In this document: one piece after another, positions 1 through 7,977 of the stretch
Numbering within the stretch: the first letter of the stretch is position 1
Layout of the letters: every line of letters begins with the position of its first letter
NCBI GenBank assembly: GCA_044348085.1
Contig: JBIKTM010000018.1
Coordinates: forward strand, 1-36,259
Reading direction: 5' to 3'
DNA from: Verrucolacustris sp044348085
GTDB taxonomy: Bacteria > Verrucomicrobiota > Verrucomicrobiia > Methylacidiphilales > Verrucolacustridaceae
DNA length: 36,259 bases
Made by a program: the position numbers and the translations under genes
Notes under the pieces: model-generated
Database searches by the model: none
Told to the model about the DNA's origin: nothing
The model's input: only the letters and a program-made list of their open reading frames with translations

Positions 1-494
1 AGCGACTGTGTCCGCCAAGGGAACCGAAACCGTCCCCCCAACGTGACTTGATTAGCATGCGGCTTCTTTAGTTATCGCTGCCAACCTCTCAAACCCCTAA
101 TTCGCATTCTACGGACACCGTCATTGCCTTTGCTTTCACTCCGACTCTGCCGATGTTTTTCTGGGTGCGACCCCAGCCGCGGGATTTGGTGAGACATGCC
201 CTTGCTGGACTTGTGATCCAACCTGGGGGCCGAGGCAGTCAAGCCTCCTCGACCATTCTCCAGTTACCTGGAGCTATCCTGAGAGCCTTCAAATGGGAGC
301 AAACTTTCGTCTCCCCCATCAGACTCTGTTCTTTCAATGAACTGTTTTCGTTATATGCGATCCGATTTTAACAACAAAGATCAAAGCCAATTATCGGTTT
401 TTTAGGTGTTAATAACTTGTGCAAAAATCACCTTTTTACCTCGAAAAAAGGCGTGTTGATTTTATTAACTTTTGGCTGGCACCAGACAATTAGA
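1..494. other. Gene-free left end with several RNA-like hairpins
   Basis: This stretch of nearly 500 bases holds no convincing protein gene; the only open frame (153-371, plus) has no ribosome-binding site and no recognisable protein features. It contains several inverted repeats: GTGTCCG (8-14) with CGGACAC (112-118), CTGGG/CCCAG (161-176), GAGGC/GCCTC (232-247), CTCCAG/CTGGAG with a four-base loop (258-273), and GGGAG/CTCCC (295-315). From about 360 to 494 it becomes AT-rich with runs of T and A, as expected of an intergenic spacer. This suggests one or more structured RNAs rather than protein. The strand of any RNA is not settled by the hairpins. Confidence 0.6.
128..330 (+). ncRNA. Possible 6S-like regulatory RNA (ssrS-like)
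   Basis: Read on the plus strand, this segment has, in order, CTGCCGATGTTTTT (about 147-160), a small hairpin (161-176), then CCGCGGG (177-183), TTGGTGAG (186-193) and CATGC (195-199). From memory, E. coli 6S RNA carries the same order: CTGAGCCGATATTT, a small hairpin, then CCGCGG, TTGGTGAG, CATGC. 6S RNA binds the housekeeping RNA polymerase by mimicking an open promoter. A further hairpin on the 3' side (258-273) is also in a comparable place. Against the call, I could not draw a clean long closing stem with a central bubble, and the ends are guesses. It could be another structured RNA. Confidence 0.3.
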
Positions 495-2537
495 TTAAGG
501 CGTTTTACTCTTTTTTTCTGACCCGTGCGGTATCGCTCCGCCTGCTTTTAACTTCGTCAACTTCTCCTCCATCCACTTGGGGGCTTTCTGCTGTAATTCA
601 CTTCCAATATGACGATGTAAAAACCGCTCCAAAGCCAACATGGCTGCTAACCGGTTGTCCGGTCTTGCAAACCCATGCCCCTCATCCGCCGCGACCAAAT
701 ACTCCACCGCCTGCCCACGCTTCCGATACGCCTCCACAATCTGATCCGACTCTGCCTGCTTCACCCGTGGATCATTGGCCCCCTGCACCACCATCAAAGG
801 CGCTTTCATTTTCTCAACCGAAAACAGAGGCGATTGCCGCCTCATCCTCACCTCATCCTCCGGATTTTTTGGATCACCCACATAGTAGTCAAATTGTTGC
901 CGGACCGACTCCCAATACGGCGGAATTGAATTCAAAAGGGTAAATAAATTCGACGGCCCCACAAAGGAGGCTCCCGCCGCATACACCTCAGGGGTAAAGG
1001 CCAACCCCGCCAACGCCGCATACCCTCCATAGCTCCCCCCATAAATCGCTACCCTCTTCGGATCTACCACACCTTTTGCCACAAGATCCTTCACACCCCA
1101 CGTCAAATCATCCTGCATCTTGTCACCCCACTCATGCCGCCCCGCCGAATAAAACTTTTTCCCGTACCCCGTCGATTGCCGAAAGTTAGGCTGCAACACC
1201 GCCAAACCCCGGTTCGCAAAAAATTGAGCCGTCCCATTGTAACCCCAGTAATCCCTCGCCCATGGTCCCCCGTGAGGCATCACCAGCAACGGCAGCTGTT
1301 TTGCCTCTACCCCGTAGGGCAGCGTTAAATATCCAGGAATCTCCATCCCATCAGAGGACGGGTATCGTACCGGCATCATAGGAGCCAACTTCTCCTTAGG
1401 TAAATCGGGGCGCAAAGCCCCAAAAAGCGAAACCTCCCGACTTTTCCGATCAAAAAGATAGTACGTTCCAGGATCCATATCACCCGAAATCAAAACCAAC
1501 CACCTTCCATCGTCCCCCGACATATCCGCTAAACCCACCTCCAGGTTCGGGAACTTCTTTTTCAGAAAAAGAAAATCCTCCTCAAACCCCTTGTCCTTCC
1601 AGTAATTCCTCTTTCGATCATCAAAATACACCGTCCCTACCAACTCATCCGTTGCCTCCGAGAAAGCTGCCCTCGATAAATCAACCCGCCCCAATGGATC
1701 CGACTCTAACCGCGTCACCTTCCCACTCTTTGGATCCATCTCAGCCAAATAGGATAAATCTCCATCTCCTACATTGGTTTCCAAATACAGCGTTCGTCCG
1801 CCTTTTCGAAACGTAAATCCCCCCATCGCCTCCTGCCAACTCACCTTTAAAATCGGCTTCGACAACTTCTTCCCCTCCACCCGCATCAACTCCGTTCCTC
1901 CATCCTGAGTCATCCGAGTCGCCAAACGCAAATTCCCATCCAAATCGGCAACCAGATCCGCACAACCCTCCCGATTTTCCCACACAGGCGTCCGCTGCAT
2001 GGTCGCAATATCCAATCGCTCAATGTCGAAGTACTTCTCATCCCTCTCATTCACCTGCAAAAGAGCCTCGTTCGGCTTTCCCTTGGGTAACGCCATCACC
2101 ATTGCCCTCGCCCCCTTGCGAATCGGTAACTCCTGAGCCACAGGTAAACCAGTCTGCGGATCTTCAGGTTCAGATAAATCCAAACGCCTTAAACGATAGT
2201 TTTCGTCCCCACCCGAATCTTGTGCCACCAACAGATAACGCGAATCCCGAGTCCAACTGAATCCTGCAGGAGGCCGACTCTTCTCCGCCGTCAAAGCCCT
2301 CGCTAATTCCAACTTCTCCCCCCACCTCACCAAATGCAGATTTAAAATGCCCTCCTTCTCCTTCAAAAAGGCGACCCACTGCCCGTCGGGTGAAAGCTGC
2401 GGACTCGCCAACGCAGGGTTACCAAAGAAAAGCTCCCGATCGATCAAATCTCTCGCCACCTTACTTTTTTCCCCACAAGAGACCGCAAAAATTAGAAATC
2501 CCAAACCCAAAGCTTGGCCAATCCATGATTTCAACAT
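495..2537 (-). CDS. S9 family peptidase (prolyl oligopeptidase / dipeptidyl aminopeptidase type), predicted lipoprotein
   Basis: This 680-residue protein is an alpha/beta-hydrolase peptidase of the prolyl oligopeptidase family. The N-terminus has a hydrophobic stretch ending in AVSC, a good lipobox, so the protein is probably lipid-anchored in the envelope. Residues of about 40-390 look like the WD40-like beta-propeller (GNPALASPQLSPDGQWVAF resembles the usual SPDG repeats). The catalytic domain follows: GGSYGGY (nucleophile Ser502), GANDPRV (Asp589) and EGHGF (His621) form a complete triad. PHGGP upstream fits the oxyanion region. Such enzymes cleave short peptides, often after proline; the exact substrate cannot be told. 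It lies 37 bases downstream of the TPR protein gene on the same strand and may be co-transcribed with it. Confidence 0.9.
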   Translation of the reverse strand: MLKSWIGQALGLGFLIFAVSCGEKSKVARDLIDRELFFGNPALASPQLSPDGQWVAFLKEKEGILNLHLVRWGEKLELARALTAEKSRPPAGFSWTRDSRYLLVAQDSGGDENYRLRRLDLSEPEDPQTGLPVAQELPIRKGARAMVMALPKGKPNEALLQVNERDEKYFDIERLDIATMQRTPVWENREGCADLVADLDGNLRLATRMTQDGGTELMRVEGKKLSKPILKVSWQEAMGGFTFRKGGRTLYLETNVGDGDLSYLAEMDPKSGKVTRLESDPLGRVDLSRAAFSEATDELVGTVYFDDRKRNYWKDKGFEEDFLFLKKKFPNLEVGLADMSGDDGRWLVLISGDMDPGTYYLFDRKSREVSLFGALRPDLPKEKLAPMMPVRYPSSDGMEIPGYLTLPYGVEAKQLPLLVMPHGGPWARDYWGYNGTAQFFANRGLAVLQPNFRQSTGYGKKFYSAGRHEWGDKMQDDLTWGVKDLVAKGVVDPKRVAIYGGSYGGYAALAGLAFTPEVYAAGASFVGPSNLFTLLNSIPPYWESVRQQFDYYVGDPKNPEDEVRMRRQSPLFSVEKMKAPLMVVQGANDPRVKQAESDQIVEAYRKRGQAVEYLVAADEGHGFARPDNRLAAMLALERFLHRHIGSELQQKAPKWMEEKLTKLKAGGAIPHGSEKKSKTP

Positions 2538-2574
2538 CCTCCACTTCTAAACCAGTTCCCTGCGCAACCCAACC

Positions 2575-3714
2575 CTACAAACTCGCCTCCCGCGGTGTAG
2601 CCCGCGGAGCCCAATCATCCATCTCAGGTTTCTTATCTCGAAACAGTTCCAATTTTTTCTTTAACTCCTTTTTCTCTGATTCCACCGTGCTCTTGCTCAA
2701 CGCCAACATCACCGTCTCCTGCGCTTTTCGAAAATCTCCCATCTCCGCGTAGCCCGAAGCTAAAATTCCATACGTCTGAATCAGAGGCTCATCCTGAATC
2801 GCTCTCTTGGCCAAACTCACCGCCCCGGCTCCATCACGAAACTCCAGAAAAGGACAGTTAGCCTTAGCCCAAGCCACTGTGATCCGATCCGTTGCCGTTT
2901 CAGGCAAAAGGCGCATCGCTCGACGCAAATCCGCCTTTGACCCCGAAGGATCCCCCGTCTTCGCCAAACAGAATGCTCTTCTTACTAAAACCCAGGCCGT
3001 TTCGGGAGCCTGATCCAGTACATTCGTGTATCGATCCATCGCCTCCTCATACTTCCCCTCTTTCTCCAACTCCAAACCCTCTAAGGCAGGCCCAAATTTT
3101 GACTGAGTTCGAAACGTCTCGACCGCCGTTTGTAATCGCCCCTTCTCCTCCGCATTCTCCACCTCGCGGATTCGCCCTAAAAGCAACTCCTGCGCCCGGA
3201 GATACTGCTCCGACTCCGCAAGACACGCCGCCTCCAGCAACACGTTGTCCGTCGTCCTGTCCAACTCAACCAATTTTCGCGCCAATACCACAGCCGCCTT
3301 CGGATCTCGAAACTCCGCCAACGGGCCCGCCTTCGACCGTAGCGTAATCAAAAACTGTAGATCATTCACGCCATCCGACTTCTCCTTTGAAATTCCCAAT
3401 GAAATCGCCTTGGCAAAATCCTGCTGAGCCGCCGTCTCATCCTCCAATTTGATTTCACAAAAGCCTCGTCGCAACCAGATCCACGGAATCTCTGGGGCTT
3501 TGACCAGTGCGGCTGTGTACAAATCTTTTGCAGGCCTCCACGCCTCCTGCTGCTCCGCTGCAAACCCCTGAAAAGCCATTCCCCTACCCAACTTCACCTC
3601 CTCAGCAGCATCCAGCTTTACCTCATCCTTTTTCTTCTCTTCCTTGGGAGGCTCCTCCGCCCACAACCCTGCCATTCCAAGAAAAACAACGATCGCATAT
3701 CGAATATACTTCAC
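2575..3714 (-). CDS. Exported tetratricopeptide-repeat protein with internal duplication
   Basis: This 379-residue protein starts with a GTG and a signal peptide (MKYIRYAIVVFLGMAGLWA), so it is exported. The mature part is helical with TPR-like units, for example AWRPAKDLYTAALVKAPEIP and YEEAMDRYTNVLDQAPETAW. The protein is built from two copies of one arrangement: TPR pair, an EFRDPKAAVVLARK or EFRDGAGAVSLAKR segment, then another helical pair. The FRD-xxAVxLAxK element is familiar from planctomycete and verrucomicrobial TPR proteins. TPRs mediate protein-protein contacts; no enzyme motif is visible. A Lys/Glu-rich stretch follows the signal peptide and a charged coiled segment ends the protein. 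It is divergent from the MBL-fold gene across a 122-base gap. Confidence 0.8.
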   Translation of the reverse strand: MKYIRYAIVVFLGMAGLWAEEPPKEEKKKDEVKLDAAEEVKLGRGMAFQGFAAEQQEAWRPAKDLYTAALVKAPEIPWIWLRRGFCEIKLEDETAAQQDFAKAISLGISKEKSDGVNDLQFLITLRSKAGPLAEFRDPKAAVVLARKLVELDRTTDNVLLEAACLAESEQYLRAQELLLGRIREVENAEEKGRLQTAVETFRTQSKFGPALEGLELEKEGKYEEAMDRYTNVLDQAPETAWVLVRRAFCLAKTGDPSGSKADLRRAMRLLPETATDRITVAWAKANCPFLEFRDGAGAVSLAKRAIQDEPLIQTYGILASGYAEMGDFRKAQETVMLALSKSTVESEKKELKKKLELFRDKKPEMDDWAPRATPREASL

Positions 3715-3836
3715 ATCCCCACTATAACGATTCTTCTGATCCTATCCAGCTTGCCACATCGGCCGAATTCTCGCCTTTCCCTAGAGCAAAAAACCCCTTA
3801 ATCCCTTAACCCCTCATTTCCTCTACCCAACAATAC

Positions 3837-4454
3837 ATGAAAGAACCTTTGACTTATACGGGTGGCCTCGCTGCCACCAACGCCTACGTTCTTGATCTCA
3901 ACGGCCATCTCCTTGCTATCGATGCGCCCGAGGGCTTTCTCGACTTCCTTAAAACAAAAAAACTCAAGCCTCACTCCCTCTTTCTCACCCACGGCCACTG
4001 GGATCATATCTGGGAGGCCGCAGCTATTGCGGAGTGGGCCGCTTGCCCCGTCTACTACCATCCCGATACCGCCTTTCTCTGCCTCAACCCCGACTCGATG
4101 CTCACCTTTGGTCTACCTCAAAAACTGAAACCCATACGCGCGACTCAAACGATTGACGATCTCAACCCACCCCCCGCTTGTTGGCCTAACTCCCAACTTC
4201 TCCATGTTCCAGGACACTGCCCCGGCAGCCTCTGCCTCTACCTACCCCAATCAAACCAACTTTTTGGCGGGGATGTCCTCTTTGCCGATGGAGTTGGTCG
4301 CTGGGACCTCCCCGGAGGAAGTCGAGACCTCCTAATCACAGGCATCCAAAAAAAGATTCTTCCCCTTCCTCCGCAAACCACTGTCTATCCGGGCCACGGC
4401 CCCACCACTACCGTCGGTCACGAAAAACTCTCAAACCCTTTTCTTCAGACTTAG
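3837..4454 (+). CDS. MBL-fold metallo-hydrolase (glyoxalase II-like)
   Basis: This 205-residue protein belongs to the metallo-beta-lactamase fold. The metal-binding motif THGHWDH gives His52, His54, Asp56 and His57. Further ligands fit HVPGHCPGS (third His), GGDVLF (bridging Asp) and YPGHGP (last His). The layout and the GGDVLFADGVGRWDLPGG segment match small glyoxalase II-like hydrolases that cleave thioesters such as S-lactoylglutathione, though the true substrate is not predictable; many relatives act on other thiol esters or persulfides. There is no signal peptide, so it is cytoplasmic. No Shine-Dalgarno sequence precedes the ATG. Its TAG stop interlocks with the TAA stop of the convergent trpD-like gene (4451-4454), leaving no room for a terminator. 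Confidence 0.87.
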   Translation: MKEPLTYTGGLAATNAYVLDLNGHLLAIDAPEGFLDFLKTKKLKPHSLFLTHGHWDHIWEAAAIAEWAACPVYYHPDTAFLCLNPDSMLTFGLPQKLKPIRATQTIDDLNPPPACWPNSQLLHVPGHCPGSLCLYLPQSNQLFGGDVLFADGVGRWDLPGGSRDLLITGIQKKILPLPPQTTVYPGHGPTTTVGHEKLSNPFLQT

Positions 4455-5518
4455 CCCCGACTCCACGTCCTCCATCTTTCTAACAGAGCCCTCGCAGCCC
4501 CTTTGGCGATTGTTTCCTCCGCTAATTTCCGTCCCTCCTCCCAATCCTTTGCGACTCCGCCAAGCCAAAGCAGTGCCCCCGCATTCCAAACCACAGCTCC
4601 TCGCACCGCCCGAGCCCCATCTCCCGCCAAAACAGCCTGAATCTTGGCCGCACTCTCCTCTGCCTTCGGCGCCTCCAAATCCAACGAAGAACCCCAATCG
4701 CCAGAGGACGACTCCTCCAAAAGATCAAATTTTTTCCCACCCTTTTTCCCCATCAATCGATTGCGGCCGAGTGGCGACAATTCACCCAAGGGAGCCCCCT
4801 TTTCATCTTCCCCATAAAGAATTGCATACGATTCCACCCCCAAACAATCCATGGCCTCCGCCAACTTGCCCATATCCTCCTCACGAAACACACCCACCAT
4901 CCTGATCTCAGGCCTCGCTGGGTTTACAAGCGGACCCAACAAGTGAAACGCAGTACGCTTGCCCTGCGTGGATAATATCTTCCTCGCACCTGCCACCCCA
5001 CGAAACGCGGGATGAAAATCAGGGGCATATAAAAAAGCACAACCCACCTCCCCCAAGCAGCTAGCCAACTCCCCCGCATCCCTCGCCCCCCGAACTCCCA
5101 AAACCGTCAACGCATCCGCACTTCCACTCGGCCGAGTGATTCCACGATTCCCATGCTTGGAGACAGGTAATCCAGCCGCCGCCGCCACGATTCCCGCCGC
5201 CGTAGAAATATTCACAATCGGCCTCCCACCTCCTCCCGTACCACAACAATCCGCCAATCCCTTTCCGCCCCACCTCCCCGTCACCCCTGCTGACTTTGCC
5301 CTCGCCAAAAATGCCCGCGCCATTCCCGCCAACTCGCCCCCCGTCTCACCCTTCGCTGCCCAAGCCAACAGAAAATCCACCTTCAATGAATCCGCCACGC
5401 CCTCATCCGCCAACCCCCCCACCAGATTTTCCGCCTCCTGCTCACTCAAAACACGCCCCAACCGACAATGCTCTGTTGCCCGAGTCAGTGCGGTCGGGGT
5501 CGCCCTCTCGCAACTCAT
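4451..5518 (-). CDS. trpD: Anthranilate phosphoribosyltransferase-like protein (TrpD family)
   Basis: This 355-residue protein has the TrpD fold: an N-terminal helical part, the glycine-rich PRPP loop CGTGGGG (92-98), NISTAAG (103-109), the KHGNR motif (121-125) and RTAFHLLGPLVNPA (188-201). TrpD joins anthranilate to PRPP in tryptophan synthesis. Two conserved spots differ from the enzyme I know best: the usual GTGGD reads GTGGG (Gly97), and the acidic pair DE that holds magnesium reads G245-E246. Activity may be altered, or this may be a paralogue. There are no other trp genes nearby; instead its ATG overlaps the TGA of the upstream pilT by four bases, so it is translated with twitching-motility ATPases. 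Family is certain, reaction less so. Confidence 0.85.
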   Translation of the reverse strand: MSCERATPTALTRATEHCRLGRVLSEQEAENLVGGLADEGVADSLKVDFLLAWAAKGETGGELAGMARAFLARAKSAGVTGRWGGKGLADCCGTGGGGRPIVNISTAAGIVAAAAGLPVSKHGNRGITRPSGSADALTVLGVRGARDAGELASCLGEVGCAFLYAPDFHPAFRGVAGARKILSTQGKRTAFHLLGPLVNPARPEIRMVGVFREEDMGKLAEAMDCLGVESYAILYGEDEKGAPLGELSPLGRNRLMGKKGGKKFDLLEESSSGDWGSSLDLEAPKAEESAAKIQAVLAGDGARAVRGAVVWNAGALLWLGGVAKDWEEGRKLAEETIAKGAARALLERWRTWSRG

Positions 5519-6594
5519 CCGATTCCCGCATCCTTCGGCAAAAGCTCTTGAAACCGAAGTTTATCAATCGCTTTCATATAGGCTTCCATGGGAGAAATCC
5601 TTCCCGCTTTCAAATGTCCATCGATCGCATCATCCATCAACTGCATGCCCTCCGCTTTTCCCGTCTTCAACACGTCGTTCAACTTCATCGTCGCCCCCTC
5701 ACGGATAATCGAAGCCACCGCATTGTTTCCGACCAAAATCTCATTTACTGCAAGTCGTCCCCCGCCATCCGACCGCTTTAGCAACAACTGAGCGCACACC
5801 GCTCGTAGGGAATTTGCTAGCATCGTTCGAATCTGCTCCTGCTGGTTGCTTGGAAATGCATCGATAATTCGATCCACCGTCTTCCTCGCATTGTTTGTGT
5901 GCAACGTCCCAAACACCAACAGCCCCGTTTCTGCAGCTGTTAAAGCCAACGCAATGGTCTCCAGATCCCGCATCTCACCCACCAGCACAACGTCCGCATC
6001 CTCGCGCAAAGCAGCCTTCAATCCAGCAGCGAAACTAGGCGTCTCGTTCGGAACCTCCCTCTGAGTAATCACGGATTTTTTATTTGGATGCACAAACTCG
6101 ATAGGCTCCTCGATCGTCACAATATGTCGCGAGTGATTCGTGTTAATCGAGTCGACCACAGCCGCCAACGTGGTCGATTTACCCGAACCTGTCGGACCCG
6201 TCACCAACACCAATCCGGATTTGTAATTTCCAAAACTCTCAATCACAGGCGGCACCCCCAATTCTTTGAGTGTTTTGATCTTGGTCGGAATAATTCGAAA
6301 TACCGCCCCATACCCGTGCAACTGCTTATAGAAGTTGCAACGGAACCGATTGTTTTCATCCATCTCATACGCGAAATCCAGATCTCCCAACTCCACAAAC
6401 TTTTTCCATGCAGGCGGGGAACAGATCGGCTCAAGCAAACGGATCATCATCTCCCGAGTCAACGGCTCCTCTTGGATTTTAGATACCTCGCCGTGACGCC
6501 GGATCTTTGCGGGTTGCCCTTCCAACAAGTGCAGATCGCTTCCCCCTTTCTCCACCAAGATTGAAAATAGCTCGTCGATGAGGTTTTTCATCAC
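5515..6594 (-). CDS. pilT: PilT-type pilus retraction ATPase (second of a tandem pair)
   Basis: This 359-residue protein is a type II/IV secretion-system ATPase of the PilT branch, which powers type IV pilus retraction in twitching motility at the inner membrane. It has the N-terminal GGSDLHL motif (17-23), Walker A GPTGSGKST (133-141), Asp box IEEPIEF (161-167), Walker B region DVVLVGEMRD (201-210) and His box GTLHTNNA (229-236). Length is usual for PilT. The start is either GTG at 6594, overlapping the upstream stop, or the ATG one codon later; neither has a clear ribosome-binding site, so translation is probably coupled to the preceding gene. It overlaps that gene and the downstream trpD-like gene by four bases each. 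No pilin or pilus assembly genes are in the window. Confidence 0.92.
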   Translation of the reverse strand: MMKNLIDELFSILVEKGGSDLHLLEGQPAKIRRHGEVSKIQEEPLTREMMIRLLEPICSPPAWKKFVELGDLDFAYEMDENNRFRCNFYKQLHGYGAVFRIIPTKIKTLKELGVPPVIESFGNYKSGLVLVTGPTGSGKSTTLAAVVDSINTNHSRHIVTIEEPIEFVHPNKKSVITQREVPNETPSFAAGLKAALREDADVVLVGEMRDLETIALALTAAETGLLVFGTLHTNNARKTVDRIIDAFPSNQQEQIRTMLANSLRAVCAQLLLKRSDGGGRLAVNEILVGNNAVASIIREGATMKLNDVLKTGKAEGMQLMDDAIDGHLKAGRISPMEAYMKAIDKLRFQELLPKDAGIG

Positions 6595-7898
6595 AGTTGG
6601 CCCGCTAAGGCTGTCGCAAACATCTTTTTATTCTCGGCTCGGCGATAGGCTTCCTCTCCCGTGATCAATCCCTTGTCCAGCAACTCCTGCAAGCTGTCGT
6701 CCATCAGCTTCATTCCCAATTTTTTCCCTGTCTGCATGACCCCGGGAAGCATAAACGTTTTTGCCTCCCGAATCAGATTTCCCACCGCAGGATTGTTCAC
6801 CAAAACCTCCAAGGCCAAAAGCCGCCCGTGCCCATCTTTTCTTGGAATCAACTGCTGACACACGATTCCCCGCAACGATTCACTCACCATCGTTCGAATT
6901 TGCGCCTGCTGCTCAATGGGAAATACATCCAGCAAGCGATCCAATGTCCGAGCCGCCGTACTCGTGTGCAGGGTGCCCAACACCAAGTGCCCCGTTTCCG
7001 ATGCACTGATGGCGAGTGAGATCGTCTCCAAGTCCCTCATCTCCCCCACCATGATCACGTCGGGGTCTTCCCGCAACGCCGCCCGCAAGGCACTCGAAAA
7101 ACTGGCCGAATTGGCTCCAATCTCTCGCTGTGAAACCTGACATCCCGCAGGATTGAAAACATACTCAATCGGATCCTCCAGCGTAATGATGTGATCCTTT
7201 CTCTCCCGGTTGATGTGGTCCACCATGGAAGCCAAGGTCGTCGATTTTCCACTGCCCACAGCACCCGTCACTAACACCAGTCCGTTATGATACCTCGTCA
7301 GCGTTTTAAGTACGGGTGGCAACGCCAACTCATCCATCGAACGAATCTTGTTGGAAATGACCCGGAACACCGATTCCCATCCGCGTCGCTGGCGGACCAC
7401 ACTGGTTCGAAACCGAGCCAACCCCTCTGCCTCGTAACAGTAGTCTACCGACCCATGCTCCTCCACCTTCTTCACCTGCTTGGGCAAAAGGAAAGATCGC
7501 GCTAACTGCTCCGTCTCCTCCTTACTCAAGTGCCTCGCCCCTGGCCCCTCCAAAGGAGAAAGCTGACCATGAATCCGAACCAGTGCAGGTGCGTCAGGCC
7601 CCAAATGTAAATCGCTCGCCCCCATCTCTACTGCCCGCTCCAAATACGCGCGCACCACACTACTGTCCTGCGCCTCCTCGCCTCCACCCGCCTGTGCAAT
7701 CAAATCCCGCAACATCTGCACCTGCTCTCCAGGCAGTAACTGCTGCTCCTCCATTAAATCCAAAGCCGCGACTTGCGGATTGGCCGCAATCAGAACCCGC
7801 ACCTGATTGGCCTGCTCGGGTTTGATCCATCCCTGCTCCAGACTGGTCGTCAGTACATAGTCGTTATAGGCCGCACTCATCAGTTCGTCCCAAAGCAT
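6591..7898 (-). CDS. PilT/PilU-type ATPase with an N-terminal extension (first of a tandem pair)
   Basis: This is a second PilT-family ATPase, 435 residues from the chosen start. A core like that of its neighbour (GASDLHL, Walker A GAVGSGKST at 212-220, LEDPIEY, DVIMVGEMRD, GTLHTSTA) follows about 85 extra residues. That extension, rich in Gln, Glu and Leu, seems to hold two similar helical hairpins (EQGWIKPEQANQ and EEQQLLPGEQVQ). I prefer the ATG at 7898 because AAGGAG (7913-7908) lies nine bases before it. A longer reading from a TTG at 7952 adds 18 residues but has no ribosome-binding site and starts beside a TTATCCACA sequence. Paired PilT/PilU proteins often act together in retraction. 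The Walker A loop has AV where PilT usually has PT. Confidence 0.88.
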   Translation of the reverse strand: MLWDELMSAAYNDYVLTTSLEQGWIKPEQANQVRVLIAANPQVAALDLMEEQQLLPGEQVQMLRDLIAQAGGGEEAQDSSVVRAYLERAVEMGASDLHLGPDAPALVRIHGQLSPLEGPGARHLSKEETEQLARSFLLPKQVKKVEEHGSVDYCYEAEGLARFRTSVVRQRRGWESVFRVISNKIRSMDELALPPVLKTLTRYHNGLVLVTGAVGSGKSTTLASMVDHINRERKDHIITLEDPIEYVFNPAGCQVSQREIGANSASFSSALRAALREDPDVIMVGEMRDLETISLAISASETGHLVLGTLHTSTAARTLDRLLDVFPIEQQAQIRTMVSESLRGIVCQQLIPRKDGHGRLLALEVLVNNPAVGNLIREAKTFMLPGVMQTGKKLGMKLMDDSLQELLDKGLITGEEAYRRAENKKMFATALAGQL

Positions 7899-7907
7899 CC
7901 CCTGCTT

Positions 7908-7913
7908 CTCCTT
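7908..7913 (-). promoter_or_regulatory. Ribosome-binding site that decides the start of the first PilT-like gene
   Basis: On the minus strand this reads AAGGAG, nine bases before the ATG at 7898. The only upstream alternative, a TTG at 7952, lacks such a site. Confidence 0.6.
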
Positions 7914-7959
7914 TTCGATCAATCGTAACCAAGCATTTCCCCTGCCCGCCAAGCGGATT

Positions 7960-7968
7960 TGTGGATAA
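7960..7968 (-). promoter_or_regulatory. Perfect DnaA-box sequence TTATCCACA between divergent genes
   Basis: The minus strand reads TTATCCACA, identical to the strongest E. coli DnaA box. It lies between the divergent PilT-like gene and the PolX gene, nine bases upstream of the PolX ATG. A single nine-base match can arise by chance, and no cluster of boxes or AT-rich unwinding region is seen, so this is not an origin. It could be a DnaA-responsive operator for polX; that is inference only. Confidence 0.3.
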
Positions 7969-7977
7969 CTTCATCGT

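Noticed and set aside
1..120. tRNA-like or tmRNA end at the left edge (GGTTTCGGTTCCC on the minus strand)
   Set aside because: The T-arm would not pair correctly, no CCA-type end or tag reading frame ending in ALAA is present, and only loose similarity to the tmRNA 3' part is seen.
153..371. 72-residue open frame on the plus strand
   Set aside because: No ribosome-binding site or protein features; it lies over RNA-like hairpins.
365..490. Terminator for the S9 peptidase gene or for the left RNA
   Set aside because: AGGTG/CACCT followed by T's has only a 5-bp stem and a 20-base loop; too weak to call.
3715..3836. Promoter TATAGT just upstream of the TPR gene
   Set aside because: The hexamer is only six bases from the GTG, with no good -35 element at the right distance; it could only serve a leaderless start.
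7899..7952. TTG start of the first PilT-like gene
   Set aside because: No ribosome-binding site, whereas the ATG at 7898 has AAGGAG at nine bases.
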